From Candidatus Portnoyibacteriota bacterium (GTDB lineage Bacteria; Patescibacteriota; Minisyncoccia; Portnoybacterales; GWB1-42-6): 33,424 nt of DNA. The DNA is taken from positions 1 through 33,424 of the forward strand of contig JAQUNU010000001.1 in assembly GCA_028717445.1 (NCBI GenBank), written 5' to 3'. The notes below the pieces were generated by a model. The model was not told the origin of the DNA. It did not search any database and saw only the letters and a list, made by a program, of their open reading frames with translations. Of this stretch, positions 30,936 to 33,424 are shown piece after piece; position 1 is the stretch's first letter, and every line of letters starts with the position of its first letter. A program made the translations under genes and the position numbers.

Positions 30936-31145
30936 ATTCTTTCAGTTTTTTAAGCGTATTTTAAAAGATAGCGGTTTTTAACCTGTAGGCGGTCAAGGTC
31001 CTTATTTAAGCGGGGACTTATCGGGATTTTTCTTAGGCTCTAAAGGACGATTTGGTTTCGGCTGGATCGCTCCTCGGAAAAATTTTTACCCTCACGTTTA
31101 ACGCGAGGAGACTGCCTACAGATTAAAAGCCGCTATTTTATTTTG
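30936..31145 (+). ncRNA. Structured noncoding RNA (6S-like or new class), about 200 nt
   Basis: The promoter would start the RNA near 30936. A long closing stem pairs ATAGCGGTTTTTAACCTGTAGGC (two parts, around 30967-30991) with GCCTACAGATTAAAAGCCGC (31113-31134) and its flank. This gives about 24 bp with one C-A mismatch and one G-U pair. T-rich sequence (TTTTATTTTG) follows, so the same stem may act as terminator. Inside it, GTCCTT/AAGGAC and CTCCTCG/CGAGGAG suggest two or three enclosed hairpins. No ORF is present. Size, long closing stem and strong promoter recall 6S RNA, but a multi-hairpin interior is less typical. It does not resemble RNase P RNA, tmRNA or SRP RNA. Confidence 0.65.
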
Positions 31146-31147
31146 TA

Positions 31148-32887
31148 TTATATTTCTGTTTCTGACAGTTCGCCCGTGACTCTTTCAATTTCTTCAATAC
31201 TGGTAATGCCGTCAACCGCTTTTAACAAGCCGTCTTGGCGCAGCGTGACCATTCCCGCCGCCTTGGCGGCTTTTTCTATTTCCAGCGTTTGAGTATTTTT
31301 GGCGATAAGCTCCTGAATTTTTTCGTCTTTGAAAAAAACTTCGTAAATGGCGATTTGGCCGCGGTATCCCAGGCCCTGGCATTCGTCGCAGCTGCCCGGC
31401 TGGAAAAATTCTAAATTATCCAAATTCTTTTCAATCGCCAAGCCCTTCAAATTCTCTTTGATTGCGTCCAGAACTTTTTTTTCGGGATGATACGGTTTTT
31501 TGCATTTCGGACAGAGCCGGCGGACTAAGCGCTGGGCCATAAAAAAATTCATGGCCAAAGCCAGATCTCCCGGTCCAATCCCGAAGTTAAAAAGACGCTG
31601 GACCGAGGCGGTGGCGTCGTTGGCGTGGAGAGTGGAAACAACTAAATGGCCGGTCAGAGAGGACTGGATGGCAACCTTGGCGGTCTCTTCGTCTCTGATC
31701 TCGCCGACCATGATTACATTCGGGTTTTGCCGCAAGATAGCCCGAAGCGCCTGAGCAAAGCTATATTTTTCTTGGGTGGTCGCTTGCAGCTGCCCCGAGG
31801 CGATCATGATTGGTCGGCTTGAAGACGTGTCTTTTTGGCTGACTTGTGTCTGGACGATGCCCGGTATCCGATATTCAACCGGATCTTCAATTGTGATTAT
31901 TTTTACTTTCGGATCATTAAGATAATTTAAGAACGCGTAAAGCGTGGTTGTTTTTCCGGAACCGGTCGGGCCGGTATTTAAAATAAGGCCATTGGGTTTT
32001 TTGATCGCGTGTTTTATGGTTTCAAGCAGTTTGCTTTCAAGCCCCAAGTTTTCAATCGATAATTTTTGGACGCCGATTCCCAGAAGCCGGATAACGATGG
32101 TTTCGTTTTCCGCTTCCGGCAAAATAGAAATTCTGGCTTCGATCTCTTTGATAATTTCTATCTGTTGGTTTTGTTTTTTGACGATCTGGATCGTGAAGCG
32201 TCCGTCTTGGCTGGTGTCATGCACATTGATTTTCATGTCAGAAAGAATTTTGATTCTTGTGAGCAGGGCTTGGTAGGCGCGGAGCGGAAAAGAGGAGATA
32301 TTCTGCAGAACGCCGTCGATCCGGTAGCGTAAGCGGATTTCGTTGGCCGGTTCGATATGGATGTCGCCGGCCTCGGCTTTTAGAGCTCCGGCGATGATGG
32401 TCTCCAAAAGTTCCGTTGTCGAGATCGAGTTAAAGGTGTCTTTCAGCTCGCTGACCTTTTTTATTCTTTGGTTGAATTGTTCAAGATTTTCCTGTTCGAT
32501 TCTGATTTTTCCGACAAGAGGCGCTTCTTTGGCGGCGCTTTGATAAAAATTCAAAGCGCGCTTGAGGCTTGAGGCCGAGATGATCGTTTTAGTCACCGAG
32601 AGGCCCATGTGTTCGAGCTGGCTGATTTTTGCCAGGGTGGTTTTATTTTCAGGATCGACTAAGCCCACGGTTATATCTTTATTGTTTCGTTTCAAAACCA
32701 CGATTTCTCCCTCTTGCGCTTCTAATCGCGGGATAGTGGAGAGGACGTCGGCGTTTATCGGAAAGATTTGCAGATTTAAATAAGGCAGATTTTTCTTCTT
32801 GGCGCTTCGCTCCGCCTCTTGTTCTTCTTGATCCCGGTGGATTTGTTCAATTTTTTCGCTGACTTTTAAATTTTTTTGTGTAGGCAT
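31148..32887 (-). CDS. pilB: Type IV pilus/type II secretion assembly ATPase (PilB/GspE family)
   Basis: The 579-residue cytoplasmic hexameric ATPase powers pilus extension or pseudopilus assembly. The N-terminal domain (~45-140) is of the MshEN/GspE-N type. The N2 domain includes AEAGDIHIEP and RYRIDGVLQ. Walker A is GPTGSGKT (306-313), the Asp box is ITIEDPVEYR, Walker B is VIMVGEIRDEE, and the His box is VVSTLHANDA. Four cysteines (C459, C462, C500, C503) form the zinc site. Between QTQVSQ (~351) and YSFAQALRAILRQ the protein carries about 20 residues more than is usual. Its partner genes would lie outside the window. Confidence 0.96.
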   Translation of the reverse strand: MPTQKNLKVSEKIEQIHRDQEEQEAERSAKKKNLPYLNLQIFPINADVLSTIPRLEAQEGEIVVLKRNNKDITVGLVDPENKTTLAKISQLEHMGLSVTKTIISASSLKRALNFYQSAAKEAPLVGKIRIEQENLEQFNQRIKKVSELKDTFNSISTTELLETIIAGALKAEAGDIHIEPANEIRLRYRIDGVLQNISSFPLRAYQALLTRIKILSDMKINVHDTSQDGRFTIQIVKKQNQQIEIIKEIEARISILPEAENETIVIRLLGIGVQKLSIENLGLESKLLETIKHAIKKPNGLILNTGPTGSGKTTTLYAFLNYLNDPKVKIITIEDPVEYRIPGIVQTQVSQKDTSSSRPIMIASGQLQATTQEKYSFAQALRAILRQNPNVIMVGEIRDEETAKVAIQSSLTGHLVVSTLHANDATASVQRLFNFGIGPGDLALAMNFFMAQRLVRRLCPKCKKPYHPEKKVLDAIKENLKGLAIEKNLDNLEFFQPGSCDECQGLGYRGQIAIYEVFFKDEKIQELIAKNTQTLEIEKAAKAAGMVTLRQDGLLKAVDGITSIEEIERVTGELSETEI

Positions 32888-32970
32888 AACTCCGAAACAT
32901 ATCGGTATGTCAATCCGTGGCTGGCGGATGAATATCGAGATGAAATTTGAATGGATATCTCTATTCTAAT

Positions 32971-33424
32971 TTACAACAAAGGAGTTAGCAAGGCCGAAAT
33001 TTTCTGTTTTGCTTCCGTAGCGTCGCAGGCGGCGATTTTGAACAGGCCGCGGCTGTTTTTGATCGTGCCGCCCAATTCAAGATGCAGCTTTTGAAGCAAA
33101 TCCGTTCTAGGCGAATGCGCCAAGATTGAAACTATGCCCGTTTCTTCGTAGTAAAAAATAAATGTTATTTTAAGCTGAGGCAAAAGATCTTTTACTTCCT
33201 CCAAGATGAAAAGCAGGTCTTTGGGGGAGGTTTGGGTCTCGGTGAAATCTTCATTTTTTGTTTCCAGCCAGGCGATATTTTTTTCGTTTTGCCATTCAAG
33301 GCCGCCCAGAAGCCGGCCCCAGAGCTTGAGCTGATTGAGCGGCTTGGTTTTGTAAAGGGCTTTGATGATTTTTTCCTTTTCGGCGCCTTGAGTTATCAGC
33401 CAGGAGGCCAGATTGAAAGTCTGG
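32971..33424 (-). CDS. DHH/DHHA1-family phosphoesterase (NrnA-like), C-terminal part
   Basis: The minus-strand frame is open to the window edge, so the N-terminal DHH catalytic domain is missing; about 150 residues remain. The visible part reads NLASWLITQGAEKEKIIKAL and then LKLWGRLLGGLEWQNEKNIAW, which matches the DHH-to-DHHA1 linker of oligoribonuclease/pAp-phosphatase NrnA-type proteins. It ends with a GGTIKN...GLFKIAA segment resembling the DHHA1 substrate-binding domain. NrnA-like enzymes degrade short RNA fragments and pAp. The annotation rests on this C-terminal half alone. Confidence 0.72.
   Translation of the reverse strand, partial: QTFNLASWLITQGAEKEKIIKALYKTKPLNQLKLWGRLLGGLEWQNEKNIAWLETKNEDFTETQTSPKDLLFILEEVKDLLPQLKITFIFYYEETGIVSILAHSPRTDLLQKLHLELGGTIKNSRGLFKIAACDATEAKQKISALLTPLL

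Noticed and set aside
1..33424. CRISPR array, tRNA or rRNA genes
   Set aside because: No regularly spaced direct repeats, tRNA cloverleaf with CCA end or rRNA sequence was seen by eye in the intergenic parts; a tRNAscan or CRISPR search was not possible here.

Overview
The window looks like a chromosomal segment from a Candidatus Patescibacteria (CPR, Parcubacteria-like) bacterium. The reasons are a compact Patescibacteria-style type IV secretion (T4SS) gene set with PrgI, VirB4 and small two-helix pilins, a lamin-tail-domain surface protein, a dnaA-dnaN origin locus with no recF, very short intergenic gaps, and almost no Shine-Dalgarno (SD) sequences. TGA is used as a stop (for example at rsmA), so this is the standard bacterial code and not the TGA-glycine code of Gracilibacteria/SR1. 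Assignment to a finer taxon is not possible from this sequence alone.

Layout. 1-1439 (+): the 3' end of a UvrD/PcrA helicase gene and rsmA/ksgA. 1440-1554: a short control region with two perfect DnaA boxes 33 bp apart and a TATAAT. 1555-13311 (+): an eleven-gene T4SS-like operon. Its order is an EF-hand/TSP3-type membrane protein, a secreted coiled-coil protein, a VirB6/TrbL-like channel protein, a proline-rich protein, PrgI/VirB3, a separate VirB4 N-terminal domain, the VirB4 ATPase, a small membrane protein, a pilin fused to a peptidase-like domain, a second pilin, and a membrane-anchored beta-propeller. The two pilins share a perfect 278-bp direct repeat that spans the mature pilin domain. 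13255-17307 (-): two O-antigen-ligase-like proteins and a Wzx-type flippase. 17318-19173 (-): the classical rpmH-rnpA-yidD-yidC-jag(khpB) cluster. 19174-22156: the replication origin locus, with dnaA and dnaN (+) and DnaA boxes between them. 22163-23805: a palindromic repeat element, a DciA (DUF721) gene, a GC-rich mini-cassette of tiny ORFs with good SDs and terminators, and an unknown 179-aa protein. 23897-26512 (-): a class A penicillin-binding protein. 26638-30892 (-): a strong palindromic terminator, a 55-aa acidic protein, ruvC, the second (inverted) copy of the repeat element, yebC, a lamin-tail-domain protein and ruvB. 30902-31145 (+): a near-consensus promoter driving a structured noncoding RNA. 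31148-33424 (-): a PilB/GspE-type ATPase and the 3' end of a DHH-family phosphoesterase gene.

How it fits together. The window joins replication and repair (PcrA, DnaA, DnaN, DciA, RuvB, RuvC), membrane protein insertion (YidC/YidD/Jag) and envelope building (PBP, Wzx, ligases) with two surface machines: a minimal T4SS-like apparatus and a type IV pilus/type II secretion ATPase. The least ordinary features are the pilin-peptidase fusion with its exact pilin repeat, the inverted repeat pair whose terminal hairpin has kept the opposite orientation from the rest of the element, the GC-rich cassette, and the orphan structured RNA.
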